Shown here: piece by piece, positions 9,679 through 18,056 of the stretch
Numbering within the stretch: position 1 is the stretch's first letter
Layout of the letters: each line of letters begins with the position of its first letter
Origin: CAWAQA01 sp963784065
Lineage (GTDB): Bacteria > Acidobacteriota > Vicinamibacteria > Vicinamibacterales > UBA2999
Assembly (NCBI GenBank): GCA_963784065.1
Contig: CAWAQA010000005.1
Location: 124,001 to 188,000 of the forward strand
Length of the DNA: 64,000 nt
Direction of reading: 5' to 3'
Notes under the pieces: model-generated
What the model saw: the letters and a program-made list of their open reading frames with translations, nothing else
What the model was told of the DNA's origin: nothing
Database searches by the model: none
Position numbers and translations under genes: made by a program

Positions 9679-10436
9679 AGATTGCGACGTGGAACGTCAA
9701 CGGCATCCGCGCGCGCCAGGCGGAGCTGCAGGCCTTCATCGACCGTGAGCAACCCGACGTGCTCTGCCTGCAGGAGATCAAAGCCGCGATCGATCAGTTG
9801 CCCGTGTGGCTCTGCGAGCTCGAGGGCTACTGGTGCTATTGGCACGGCGGCAAGGGCTACTCGGGCGTCGGCCTCCACGTCCGCAAGGCGGCGTACCCGG
9901 AGCGTCCCGGGTTCCACCATCCGGAGTTCGACTTCGAGCACCGCATCGTGACCGCCCGGCTGCCGGACGCGACCGTCGCGTCCATTTACGTACCGAACGG
10001 CGGCAAGGACTTCCCGGGCAAGATGCGCTTCCTCGAGGCGCTCGATGCCTACGCGGCGGAGTTCCAGGCCGCGGGGCAGCCGCTGGTCCTGCTCGGCGAC
10101 CTCAACGTCGCGCGCACGGACATGGACGTGCATCCGAAGGAACGCCGCCTGAACGGCATCGGCCAGCGGCCCGACGAACGCGCGCTGATCGAGCGCATCA
10201 TCGGCCGCGGCCTCGTCGATGTCCACCGCGCGCTCGAACCGGACAATGCGGACCTGTTCACGTGGTGGGCGCCGTGGCGCAACATGAAACAGCGCAACAT
10301 CGGCTGGCGCCTGGACTACGTCCTCGCGTCGCAGGCGCTCGCCGATCGCGTGGCGTCATGCGTCGTGCAACGCGAGTTCGGCACCAGCGATCACGGACCG
10401 GTGGTGGCGACGTTCGACCTCCAACTCCCCACATGA
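9675..10436 (+). CDS. xth: Exodeoxyribonuclease III (AP endonuclease)
   Basis: Cleaves abasic-site DNA and degrades duplex DNA 3' to 5' in base excision repair. 253 residues, close to the family length. MKIATWNVNGIRARQAELQA carries the N7 residue, and LCLQEIK has the metal-binding Glu34. Further on are YSGVGLHVRK, the LLGDLNVARTDMDVH metal/catalytic block, WRLDYVLASQ and the terminal GTSDHGPVVATF with the catalytic Asp-His. No frameshift. It follows the short fragment at 9502 with a 4-nt overlap, and it faces the YkgJ-like gene across a REP palindrome. Confidence 0.96.
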   Translation: MKIATWNVNGIRARQAELQAFIDREQPDVLCLQEIKAAIDQLPVWLCELEGYWCYWHGGKGYSGVGLHVRKAAYPERPGFHHPEFDFEHRIVTARLPDATVASIYVPNGGKDFPGKMRFLEALDAYAAEFQAAGQPLVLLGDLNVARTDMDVHPKERRLNGIGQRPDERALIERIIGRGLVDVHRALEPDNADLFTWWAPWRNMKQRNIGWRLDYVLASQALADRVASCVVQREFGTSDHGPVVATFDLQLPT

Positions 10437-10450
10437 TGCTCGTGCCGGCG

Positions 10451-10472
10451 TCCGGCTGAAGCCGGAAGCCAC
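10451..10472. repeat. REP-like palindrome (TTCCGGC type) between convergent genes
   Basis: TCCGGCTGAAGCCGGAAGCC followed by AC. It is one copy of a palindromic family found at least six times in the window (others at 14548, 24859, 24948, 29264, 29931, 47518). It sits in the 82-bp gap between xth and the convergent gene and can fold as a GC-rich hairpin, so it may act as a bidirectional terminator. Confidence 0.7.
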
Positions 10473-10518
10473 GGCGTCGCCGTTGGCGCATCCATCAGCG
10501 TGGGAGTCGGGAGTTGAC

Positions 10519-11637
10519 TCAGACTTCCTCGGCCGCCGACCACGCCGCCGCGAGGTCTTCACCAACGGCCAGGTGGTTGAGCGCGAAGTCGGCGTTGCGA
10601 AACGCCTCGAGCAGCAGGTCGGCGTCGAGCGGACGGCCCGCGTCCCGGCACAGGCGCGCGGCTTCGACGCGCACCAGCGCCAGCGCCGCCTCGAGGCCGC
10701 GGACGATCGACAACAGTCCGCGCCCTTGGTACGCCGTCCAGTTGGCGAAGGCCTTGGCCGCGAGATAACGGTTCAACGGCGCGTGCCACGACGTCCAGTG
10801 CGGCGCGACCTGCCGTGCATACGCGTCGGCCAGCCCGTGCTCATCGGGGGCCGGCCGCAGCTCGTCCGGCACGGCAGCCATCACATCGGCGTGCATGCGC
10901 AGGCTCGCATCGAGACTGCCGTGCGCCGGCGCTTCGACGACGCTCGTCGGGAGCGTGGCGACAGACTGCGACAGCGACCGCCCATCGGGGACGAACGTGC
11001 GCAGGAGACCCGCATCGTGCCACAGCGTCGCCAGCACGCCTTCCGGCGCCGCCGCCACGTTCGCGCAGCGCGCCACCATGTGCCGCTCCCACGCGGAGTA
11101 GCCGTCGAGATCCATCAGCATGCGGGGGTGAAGGAGCGGAGGCCAGCACTCCGGGCCCACGTGGAGCCCCTCGTAGTCGCCCGGTGGGAACGCCGGGGGT
11201 GACGCGACGATTTCGACCGGCACGTCGTGTCGGAACAGCATCGATGCCGCGGTCGGACAGTAGTGCGTCAGCGAGATGAACGTGCCGCGGGCGTCGCGTA
11301 CGGCGACGCGCGGGAAGTGACGGCACGTGGAAGGCAGCACCGCCTCGCCGAGGTCGCGGTGCACCACGCACAGGCGCGAGCCGCCATGAAAGAAGACGCA
11401 GTGCCCGTTCGCCGTCCGCGCAAACATCGCGGCTGCGTTGTCGGGCAGGTCGTCGCCGGTGACGAAGGGGCCGTCCGTCTCCTCAGACGTCGCTACCGCG
11501 TGGAGCCGCCCGCTGCTCACGGCCTCGGTGAGGTTGCGGAACACCGGCAGCTCGACGGGAACATCCCAGTCCGTTGAACAGCACGCTCCGGAATGGCGGC
11601 ATCGGTAGTCGGCATGAATGCTCAGCGAGTAGATCAA
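10519..11637 (-). CDS. YkgJ-like cysteine-cluster protein
   Basis: About 372 residues. The N-terminus has a Cys cluster, HADYRCRHSGACCSTDWDVP, with further Cys in NGHCVFFHGGSRLCVVH and VLPSTCRHFPRV. This CxxxxxCC...C...C pattern is that of the YkgJ/FliB-like zinc- or iron-sulfur-cluster family. The C-terminal 200 residues are helical with no motif I recognise. No ATG lies near the conserved start. TTG at 11637 (LIYSLSIHADYRC) is my best choice, while longer reads run through repeat-like sequence. Function unknown. Family members are associated with protein methylation or metal binding, but nothing here identifies a partner. Confidence 0.7.
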   Translation of the reverse strand: MIYSLSIHADYRCRHSGACCSTDWDVPVELPVFRNLTEAVSSGRLHAVATSEETDGPFVTGDDLPDNAAAMFARTANGHCVFFHGGSRLCVVHRDLGEAVLPSTCRHFPRVAVRDARGTFISLTHYCPTAASMLFRHDVPVEIVASPPAFPPGDYEGLHVGPECWPPLLHPRMLMDLDGYSAWERHMVARCANVAAAPEGVLATLWHDAGLLRTFVPDGRSLSQSVATLPTSVVEAPAHGSLDASLRMHADVMAAVPDELRPAPDEHGLADAYARQVAPHWTSWHAPLNRYLAAKAFANWTAYQGRGLLSIVRGLEAALALVRVEAARLCRDAGRPLDADLLLEAFRNADFALNHLAVGEDLAAAWSAAEEV

Positions 11638-11754
11638 CTGCTCAACTCCCAACCCCAACTCCCAGCTGGTCGAGTCCCACCCTACCAAAATTCCACATCG
11701 GCCGTTGAGCTCAACGTCGGAAGCTGGAGTTGCCGAGAGAATCAGGTGGCCCTT

Positions 11755-11784
11755 TGCGAAGGTCCACCCTTTGCAACCTTCGCA
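11755..11784. repeat. Inverted repeat just before the L,D-transpeptidase start
   Basis: Perfect 9-bp arms TGCGAAGGT and ACCTTCGCA around a 12-bp centre, ending 3 nt before the start codon of the downstream gene. It could form a hairpin over the ribosome-binding region or be an operator. The arms also resemble a TGCAAAGG/TGCGAAGG direct repeat, so a repeat origin is equally possible. Confidence 0.5.
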
Positions 11785-11787
11785 TGC

Positions 11788-12721
11788 ATGCGGCTTCTGT
11801 GGGCGCTGAGCTGTCTCTTCGTGGCAACGCATCCGGTCTTCGCTCAGGCCCCGGCTCCCGACGACATTCTTGTCGCTCAGGTCATGCTCGACCGCGCCGG
11901 GTTCTCGCCCGGCGAGATCGACGGGCGGGCGGGTACGAACGTGCGCCGTGCCATCACGGCGTTCCAGAAGGCTCACGAGCTGCGAGCGAACGGGCGCCTC
12001 GACGACGAGACGCGGCAGCGGTTGGCCGAACGCAGCGGCAACCAGCCGCCGCTCGTCAGCTACGAAATTGCCGATGCTGACGTGGCCGGGCCGTTTACAC
12101 GCGGACATTCCGGCCGACCTCGTGAAGCAGGCGAAACTCGACGCGCTCGGCTACCGCTCGACGCTCGAGGCGCTCGCCGAGAAGTACCACTCGAACCCGA
12201 TGTTGCTGCGGCGGTTGAATCCCGGCGCCACATTCGAGCGAGCCGGAGAGCGCCTCATGGTGCCGAACGTCGCCGTTGCCGATCCGCTCGCGCCGGCGCC
12301 GGGCGAGCGGCCCGCGGCGCTCATCGCCGTTACGAAAGCGACGGGCGCGCTCACCGTCGAAGACCAGGACGGAAAAGTCATCTTCCACGCGCCAGTCACG
12401 ACCGGGAGCCGGCACGACCCGCTGCCGATCGGCGAGTGGAAGGTGACCGGCGTTCAGCGGATGCCCGCGTTCCACTACAACCCGGCGCTGTTCTGGGATG
12501 CCAATCCGAAACACTCGAAGGCGCGCCTCGCGCCGGGTCCCAACAACCCTGTCGGAACGATCTGGATCGACATCACCAGGGACCACTTCGGCATCCACGG
12601 CACGCCGGAGCCGTCGCGCATCGGTCACCTGCAGTCGCACGGATGCGTGCGGCTGACCAACTGGGACGTGCAGCGGGTCGCGCAATGGGCGCGCACCGGC
12701 ACGCGCGTGGTGTTTCGATGA
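11788..12721 (+). CDS. L,D-transpeptidase (YkuD) with peptidoglycan-binding domain, one frameshift
   Basis: Periplasmic enzyme that forms 3-3 cross-links or attaches proteins to peptidoglycan. Signal peptide MRLLWALSCLFVATHPVFAQ, then a PG_binding_1 domain (VMLDRAGFSPGEIDGRAGTN), to about residue 90. One base is shifted near 12095. The next frame gives a LysM-like stretch (LDALGYRSTLEALAEKYHSN) and the YkuD catalytic domain: GTIWIDITRDHFGIHGTPEP, then GHLQSHGCVRLTNWD with the catalytic Cys in SHGCVRL. It ends at 12721, overlapping the next start by ATGA, so translation is probably coupled to the M23 gene. Confidence 0.87.
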
Positions 12722-13426
12722 AGCGCGTCGAGCGGCGCCGCGTGGAGCGTCTTCGCCGCACGGCGACGATGATCGGCCTGAGCTTCGCGCTCGGCGCGCT
12801 CGCCGACTTCGCACTCACGTGGCGTCTGCAGGGATTCGATCCAACCGCGCCGCCCGGATCGGCCGCCGCGGCGGACCCGGCGCCGCTGCACGATCCTGCG
12901 GAGCCGCGGGCTGTCGAACGGCCCGGCGAACGCGGCGAGCCCGCGCCGGTCGCGACGACGGGCTCGGCGGCGAATGCCGACGCGGTTGACACACTGCGTG
13001 ACCGCGACCTGGCGATGCCGGTCGACGGCGTGGACGGCGGCGATCTGCGCGACACGTTCTCCGATTCGCGCGGCGGCGGGCGCGCGCACGAAGCGATCGA
13101 CATCATGGCCCCGCGCCATACGGCGGTTCGCGCCGTCGACGACGGCGTCATCCAGAAGCTGTTCACCAGCGCCGCGGGTGGACTGACGATTTATCAGTTC
13201 GAGCCGTCCGGGATGTTCACGTATTACTACGCCCACCTCGACCGGTATGCGCCGGAGCTCCGCGAAGGTCAGCAGGTCAGAGCGCGGAGACGTCATCGGT
13301 TACGTCGGCAGCACCGGCAATGCCTCCCCCAACGCGCCCCATCTGCACTTCGCGATCTTCCGCCAGACGCCGGAACATCAATGGTGGAAGGGCGAGCCTG
13401 TCAACCCATATCCCGTTCTGAAATAA
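12718..13426 (+). CDS. M23-family peptidase, membrane-anchored, one frameshift
   Basis: LytM/M23-type zinc endopeptidase acting on peptidoglycan, or a regulatory relative. One N-terminal membrane segment (ATMIGLSFALGALADFALTW), then a Pro/Ala-rich linker to about residue 95. The catalytic core starts DTFSDSRGGGRAHEAIDIMA, with the H and D zinc ligands, and GLTIYQFEPSGMFTYYYAHL. A frame break near 13280 follows. The next frame gives GDVIGYVGSTGNASPNAPHL and HFAIFRQTPEHQWWKGEPVN, with the final HxH ligands, and stops at 13426. The 4-nt overlap with the L,D-transpeptidase gene points to joint cell-wall remodelling. Confidence 0.85.
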
Positions 13427-13529
13427 GCCTTTAGAGCCGGTACAGAAGTATTACAGAACAGCCGGCCCTGTCCTGCTATCTTGCCATCTGCTTTCGCTTC
13501 ACGAAAACAGGAAGGACAGGACCGTCTCA

Positions 13530-14420
13530 ATGGCGACGACGATGCCCATGTACGGGCGCAAGTATCAGAAGGGCGTGAACTGGATCACCGCGATTGCGAT
13601 GACCGGCTTCCACATCGGCGCGGTGGCCGCGTTCTTCTACATCGACCTCGGCGCGATCCTCTCCGCCGTCGTCCTCTGGTTCGTGGCGGGCAGCCTCGGT
13701 ATCGGCATGGCGTACCATCGCCTGCTGACGCACCGGTCCTACAAATGCCCGAGGTGGGTCGAGTATTTCCTCACGATGTGCGGCACGCTCGCGCTCGAGG
13801 GCGGTCCGATCTTCTGGGTGGCCACGCACCGCGTGCATCACCAGAAATCCGATCGCGAGGGCGACCCGCACACGCCGCGCGAGGGCACCTGGTGGTCGCA
13901 CATGGGCTGGATTCTGACCGGCGAGGGGCTCCACCACGACGCGTCGGTCCTGTCACGGTATGCCCCGGACCTCAGCCGCGACCCGTTCCACGTATGGCTG
14001 TCAAGCTGGCACTGGGTGTCGAACGTGGTCGTCGGCCTCGTCCTGCTGGCGTTCGGCGGCGTGCCGTATGTCCTCTGGGGCATCTTCTTCCGGACGACCT
14101 TCGGCCTCCACGCCACGTGGCTCGTGAATTCGGCGACGCACCTGTGGGGCTCGCGGCGCTTCCCGACGCGCGACGACTCGACCAATAACTGGTGGGTGGC
14201 GGCGCTGACCTTCGGCGAGGGCTGGCACAACAATCACCACGCGCATCCGACCTCGGCGCGTCACGGCCTCGCGTGGTACGAGCTCGACGTCAACTGGATC
14301 GGCATCAGCCTGCTGCGCGCGCTCGGGCTCGCCTGGGACGTCAGGCTCGCCAAGATCGCCCAGACGATCCCCTACGAAGAGAACGACCGCATCGTCGTCG
14401 GCGACCAGGCGGTGGCGTAG
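13530..14420 (+). CDS. Acyl-CoA/fatty acid desaturase
   Basis: Membrane di-iron enzyme that introduces a cis double bond (delta-9 type) into acyl chains. 296 residues, with all three histidine boxes: HRLLTHRS (residues 63-70), HRVHH (100-104) and GEGWHNNHHAHPTSARHGL near the C-terminus. Membrane segments lie around residues 17-55 and 170-195. Intact frame and a single clear start at 13530. It stands alone, with REP palindromes downstream. Probably adjusts membrane fluidity. The acyl-carrier substrate (CoA versus lipid) cannot be read from sequence. Confidence 0.93.
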   Translation: MATTMPMYGRKYQKGVNWITAIAMTGFHIGAVAAFFYIDLGAILSAVVLWFVAGSLGIGMAYHRLLTHRSYKCPRWVEYFLTMCGTLALEGGPIFWVATHRVHHQKSDREGDPHTPREGTWWSHMGWILTGEGLHHDASVLSRYAPDLSRDPFHVWLSSWHWVSNVVVGLVLLAFGGVPYVLWGIFFRTTFGLHATWLVNSATHLWGSRRFPTRDDSTNNWWVAALTFGEGWHNNHHAHPTSARHGLAWYELDVNWIGISLLRALGLAWDVRLAKIAQTIPYEENDRIVVGDQAVA

Positions 14421-14430
14421 TCGGCAGCCA

Positions 14431-14571
14431 GGCCGGCTGAAGCCGGCCCCGGCGTACGTTCGCCTCGATCACGTACGTCGGTCGAATGCGATCCTCGAAG
14501 GGCCGGCTTCAGCCGGCCCTTCGTACGTTCGTTCAACAGGGATAGTCGTGGCTTCCGGCTTCAGCCGGAAG
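14431..14571. repeat. Cluster of three REP-like palindromes
   Basis: Three GC-rich palindromes in one 183-bp spacer: GGCCGGCTGAAGCCGGCCCC at 14431-14450, GGCCGGCTTCAGCCGGCCCT at about 14501-14520 in the opposite orientation, and the TTCCGGCTTCAGCCGGAA type at 14548-14571. The first two form an inverted pair. Both families seen in the window are therefore mixed here. Confidence 0.75.
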
Positions 14572-14603
14572 AAACCGCCGGCTGCCGGCTTACAATCGCC
14601 CTG

Positions 14604-15500
14604 ATGACCCGCCGTCAGAGGACGATTGCGTTCTTCGTGACGCTCTGCGTGCTGCTGGTCGCGGCCGCGGTCGCGCTCAACATCACCTGGATTGTCCTCA
14701 ACGCGCGCCGCGTCACGCCGCTCGTCCTCGGCATCATCCTCTTCGCCATCATCATCGCCGGCCTGATCATCTACACGGTGTTCCTCGTGCTCGAAATCAA
14801 GCGCAACGAGGAGCACGAGAGCTTCATCAATTCGGTGACGCACGAGCTGAAGACGCCGATCGCGTCGATACGGTTGTATCTGGAGACGCTGCAGGCGCGT
14901 ACGCTGAGCGACGAGCAGCGGCGGGAGTTCTACGCGATCATGCTCGCCGACGCCGAGCGCCTGCACCGCACCGTGGACCAGGTGCTCAAGGCCGGCGCGG
15001 CAGGGCAGAAGCCGAAGATCGTGGCGCGCGCGCCGGTGGACATGGCGATGCTGGCGCGTGAGTGCGTCGCCCTCGCGTTGCTTCGTCACCACCTGCAGCC
15101 CACGGCGATCGCGCTCGACGCGCACCATGAAGGCCCGCTCGTCGTCCGCGGCGACGCCGAGGAGCTGCGCACGGTGATCACCAACCTGCTGGACAACGCG
15201 GTGAAGTACTCGCCCGACGCCGTGAGCGTGTCGGTGTACGTGGCGGCGCCGGCGCCCGACACCGTCTGGGTCCGCGTGCAGGACCGCGGCGTCGGCATTC
15301 CGCGGAAGCAGTTGAAGCGGATCTTCAACCGCTTCTACCGCGTGCAGGCGCGGGGCCTCAAGAACGTGAAGGGCACGGGGCTCGGGCTGTACATCGTGCG
15401 GTCGATCGCGCGAGCGCACGGCGGCCGCGTGTTCGCGCAGAGTGAGGGCGAAGGGCGCGGCTCCACGTTCACGCTGGAGCTGCCACGGCTGGCCTCATGA
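14604..15500 (+). CDS. Sensor histidine kinase
   Basis: Two-component sensor kinase of 298 residues. Two N-terminal membrane helices (about residues 9-31 and 39-62) are separated by only a few residues, so there is almost no periplasmic sensor domain and no HAMP linker. The H-box is FINSVTHELKTPIASIRLYL (phosphoaccepting His80), the N-box LRTVITNLLDNAVKYSP, and the G-boxes VQDRGVGIPRKQL and KGTGLGLYIVRSIARAHGG. It lies upstream of the OmpR-type regulator at 15638 in the same direction and is almost certainly its cognate kinase. The minimal sensor suggests it reads the membrane itself or a partner protein. Confidence 0.93.
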   Translation: MTRRQRTIAFFVTLCVLLVAAAVALNITWIVLNARRVTPLVLGIILFAIIIAGLIIYTVFLVLEIKRNEEHESFINSVTHELKTPIASIRLYLETLQARTLSDEQRREFYAIMLADAERLHRTVDQVLKAGAAGQKPKIVARAPVDMAMLARECVALALLRHHLQPTAIALDAHHEGPLVVRGDAEELRTVITNLLDNAVKYSPDAVSVSVYVAAPAPDTVWVRVQDRGVGIPRKQLKRIFNRFYRVQARGLKNVKGTGLGLYIVRSIARAHGGRVFAQSEGEGRGSTFTLELPRLAS

Positions 15501-15502
15501 AG

Positions 15503-15637
15503 GCCGCAGGACTCAGGAATCAGGGCTCAGGTCTGTCTGAACCCGGGGCCCTGGCCCTGCACTCTGAGGCCTGGGCCCTGAACCCTGAGGCCTTGCGTGA
15601 GGCCTGGTCCCTGAGCCCTGAGCCCTGAGCCCTTCCC
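15503..15637. repeat. Degenerate CCTGAGC/CCCTGAGGCC repeat between kinase and regulator genes
   Basis: About 130 bp almost entirely of CCCTGAGCCCTGAGCCC-like and AGGCCTGGGCCCTGAACCC-like units in both orientations. It separates kinase from regulator, where such gene pairs normally overlap or abut. The same repeat type occurs at 4740-4786. Confidence 0.7.
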
Positions 15638-16372
15638 ATGAGCCGCATTCTCATCGTCGAGGACGAACAGCACATCGCCGACGGCCTCTGCTTCAATCTC
15701 GAAGCGGAAGGCCATGACGCGTCGGTGGCGCCGGATGGTGAAACCGCCCTGAAGTTGATCCTCGAGGAACAGCATGCCTTCGACGTCGTCGTCCTCGACG
15801 TCATGCTGCCGGGCAAGGACGGCTTCGACGTGGCGGCGGAGCTTCGACGCGGCGGGCAGTACGTGCCGATTCTGATGCTGACGGCGCGCGGGCGCGCCGA
15901 GGACGTCCTGCGTGGCTTCGAGTCCGGCGCCGACGATTACCTGCCGAAGCCGTTCGAGCTGGCCATCCTCATCGCGCGCCTCAACGGGCTGCTGCGGCGG
16001 CGCCGCTGGAACGAGCAGGAGATGCCGCCAGCCGACACTGACGGCGGCCGTACCTCCGAGACGTTCGCGTTTGCCGGCCGCACGCTCGACTTCTCCGCGA
16101 TGGAGGTGCACGCGGGCGGCAAGTCCTACCAGCTCACGCTGATGGAGTGCGAGTTGCTGCGATACCTGGTGAAGAATGCCGGGCAGCCGGTCTCGCGGCG
16201 CGCGATTCTCGAGGACGTCTGGGGCCTCGACGAAGGCACCGATACGAGGGCGATCGACAACTTCATCGTGCGCCTCCGCCGTTACATCGAGGATCGTCCC
16301 GCCTCGCCGCAGTTTCTCCAGACCGTGCGGGGCGTCGGGTACCGATTCGTCCCCGACGCCGCCCAGCCCTGA
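15638..16372 (+). CDS. OmpR/PhoB-family response regulator
   Basis: DNA-binding response regulator of 244 residues. The receiver domain is MSRILIVEDEQHIADGLCFN with acidic residues E8/D9, the phosphoacceptor Asp54 in VVLDVMLPGKDGFDV, and the conserved Lys in DDYLPKPFEL. The C-terminal winged-helix domain runs from about residue 145, with LTLMECELLRYLVKNAGQPV and RAIDNFIVRLRRYIEDRP. Partner of the kinase at 14604. Target genes are not evident nearby. Confidence 0.95.
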   Translation: MSRILIVEDEQHIADGLCFNLEAEGHDASVAPDGETALKLILEEQHAFDVVVLDVMLPGKDGFDVAAELRRGGQYVPILMLTARGRAEDVLRGFESGADDYLPKPFELAILIARLNGLLRRRRWNEQEMPPADTDGGRTSETFAFAGRTLDFSAMEVHAGGKSYQLTLMECELLRYLVKNAGQPVSRRAILEDVWGLDEGTDTRAIDNFIVRLRRYIEDRPASPQFLQTVRGVGYRFVPDAAQP

Positions 16373-16419
16373 CGCGCGGCCCTGTCATTGCACGGTACAC
16401 ACGTCAGTCGGAGGAATGC

Positions 16420-17427
16420 ATGGCAATGAAACTCAAGCGGATACGCGACCAGGTGATCGTGATTACCGGCGCGTCGAGCGGTATCGGCCTGACGACGGCC
16501 GAGATGGCGGCGCGGGAAGGCGCGCGCGTGGTCCTCAATTCGCGCAACGAGATGGACCTGAGGAAGGCGTGCGAGCGCATTGCCGCGCGCGGCGGACGGG
16601 CGGTCTATGTCATCGGCGACGTGGCGGACCCGGACGCGATGGAGATGGTGGCCAACGCGGCGGTTTCCGAGTTCGGCGGCATCGATACCTGGGTCAACAA
16701 TGCCGGAATCGGCATGTATGGCCGATTGACCCAGATGTCGCTCGCCGACAAGCGTCGCCTGTTCGACGTCAATTTCTGGGGCGTCGTCCACGGTTGTCGA
16801 ACCGCGGTCCGTCACCTGCGTAGCCGGGGCGGCGCCATCATCAACATCGGGTCGGTGACGTCCGATCGCGCGATCCCGCTGCTCGGCATGTACAGCGCCT
16901 CGAAGCACGCGGTGAAGGGCTACACCGACGGCCTGCGCATGGAGCTCGAGGAAGAGGGCGCGCCGATCGCCGTGACCCTGGTCAAGCCGGCGTCGATCAA
17001 CACGCCGTTCACGGAGCACGCGCGCAACTACATGGAAGAGCAGCCCGAGTATGCCGGATCGGTGTATCCGCCGGAGGAAGTCGCGCGCGCGATCCTGCGA
17101 TGCGCCGAGCATCCCATGCGCGATGTCACGGTCGGCGGCGGCGGCAAGCTCATGTCCGTGATGGGGACGGTGGCGCCGCGCATGACGGATCTCGTCATGG
17201 AGCGGACGCTGTTCAAGGGGCAGAAGAAGAACGAGGCGCGCCACGGGGGCGACTCGCTGCATGCGCCGCAGGCGGATGGCCGCCGGCACGGCCGCACCGA
17301 ACGCCACGTGATGCAGAGCAGCGCCTACACGCGCGCAGCGATGTCAGACGTCGGACGCGTGTTGCCGGTGCTGGCGATCGGCGCGCTGGTGGCCGCCGGG
17401 ATCAGCGCGATGAGGAAAGCAGGTTAG
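16420..17427 (+). CDS. Short-chain dehydrogenase with C-terminal membrane segment
   Basis: NAD(P)-dependent SDR oxidoreductase of 335 residues. The Rossmann motif VIVITGASSGIGLTTAEMAA lies near residues 11-30, DTWVNNAGIGMYG is the NNAG strand, and the catalytic Tyr/Lys are in MYSASKHAVKGYTDGLRMEL. It is longer than classical SDRs (about 250 residues). The extra C-terminal 80 residues end in VLPVLAIGALVAAGISAMRK, a likely membrane anchor. I start at ATG 16420, which has GGAGG just upstream. Substrate unknown. It may share a transcript with the response regulator 47 bp upstream. Confidence 0.88.
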   Translation: MAMKLKRIRDQVIVITGASSGIGLTTAEMAAREGARVVLNSRNEMDLRKACERIAARGGRAVYVIGDVADPDAMEMVANAAVSEFGGIDTWVNNAGIGMYGRLTQMSLADKRRLFDVNFWGVVHGCRTAVRHLRSRGGAIINIGSVTSDRAIPLLGMYSASKHAVKGYTDGLRMELEEEGAPIAVTLVKPASINTPFTEHARNYMEEQPEYAGSVYPPEEVARAILRCAEHPMRDVTVGGGGKLMSVMGTVAPRMTDLVMERTLFKGQKKNEARHGGDSLHAPQADGRRHGRTERHVMQSSAYTRAAMSDVGRVLPVLAIGALVAAGISAMRKAG

Positions 17428-17445
17428 GGCACCGTTTCACGATCA

Positions 17446-17514
17446 CGAACCACGGAGTCGCAGAGACATGGAAGCCTTCCCGGCCTCTGTGTCTTTGTGG
17501 TTCGGGTCTCCTCG
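17446..17514. repeat. Inverted repeat of the CGAACCACxxAGxCxCAGAG type
   Basis: Left arm CGAACCACGGAGTCGCAGAG and right arm CCTCTGTGTCTTTGTGGTTCG (17484-17514) are near-complementary around a short centre. It fills the gap between two convergent genes, so it may act as a terminator. A related half-copy (CCACAGAGGCAGAGAGACAC) lies at about 23358-23377. Confidence 0.65.
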
Positions 17515-17527
17515 ACCGGCGCCGCCG

Positions 17528-18011
17528 CTACAGCGCCGGACGAATCTCCGTCGCGTGCAGGTAGGTCCCTCGCTTCTGGAGGGACTCGGCGGTCGCCGCG
17601 TCGATGCTCCACTGGCGCATCGCGGCTTCGGGATCGGGCGCCGGCCGCACGAGCCCGAGGAGCGTCACGCGTGCGCCGGGCGCGATGCGGGCGTCCGGGC
17701 TTCGCTTGACGTCAGGGTCGAGAACAACGAAGGCAGACTCGTCGCCTTCACCGATCCAGAACGTCCGCGGACCGGTCACCGCCTGCACCGAAACGTTTTC
17801 GAGTGACGCCTGCCGTCCCGCCGCATTCGCGGCGAGGACGTCGGCGATTTGCGTCAGCGGCAGGGAGCGCAGCGGCGCCGCGCGGCCTGTCGTACCTGAC
17901 CACGGACGGATTGGTGGCCGGTCCACTGACGCGCCAGAGCGCCACGATGGCGAGCGCCGCCACCACGAGTGCCGGCACACCCAGCCGCACGACGTTCCTT
18001 TGCCGCGCCAT
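17528..18011 (-). CDS. Membrane-anchored protein of unknown function, one frameshift
   Basis: Begins at the ATG at 18011 (MARQRNVVRLGVPALVVAAL) with one N-terminal membrane helix to about residue 27. A one-base break near 17880 moves it to the frame with LRSLPLTQIADVLAANAAGR, then VSVQAVTGPRTFWIGEGDES, VVLDPDVK and ARVTLLGLVRPAPDPEAAMR, ending at 17528. The pattern of short beta strands with an FWIG element resembles a small OB-fold or lipoprotein-like domain, but I do not recognise a named family. It lies back-to-back with the TIGR00300 gene on the other strand. Confidence 0.65.
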
Positions 18012-18056
18012 GTCTAACCGCGGGTGTGCAGGAAACGTACCGGTAGAATGTCGCGC

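Noticed and set aside
16147..16419. Upstream in-frame extension of the SDR
   Set aside because: It overlaps the response regulator gene, and its translation has no SDR similarity; the ATG at 16420 has a good ribosome site.
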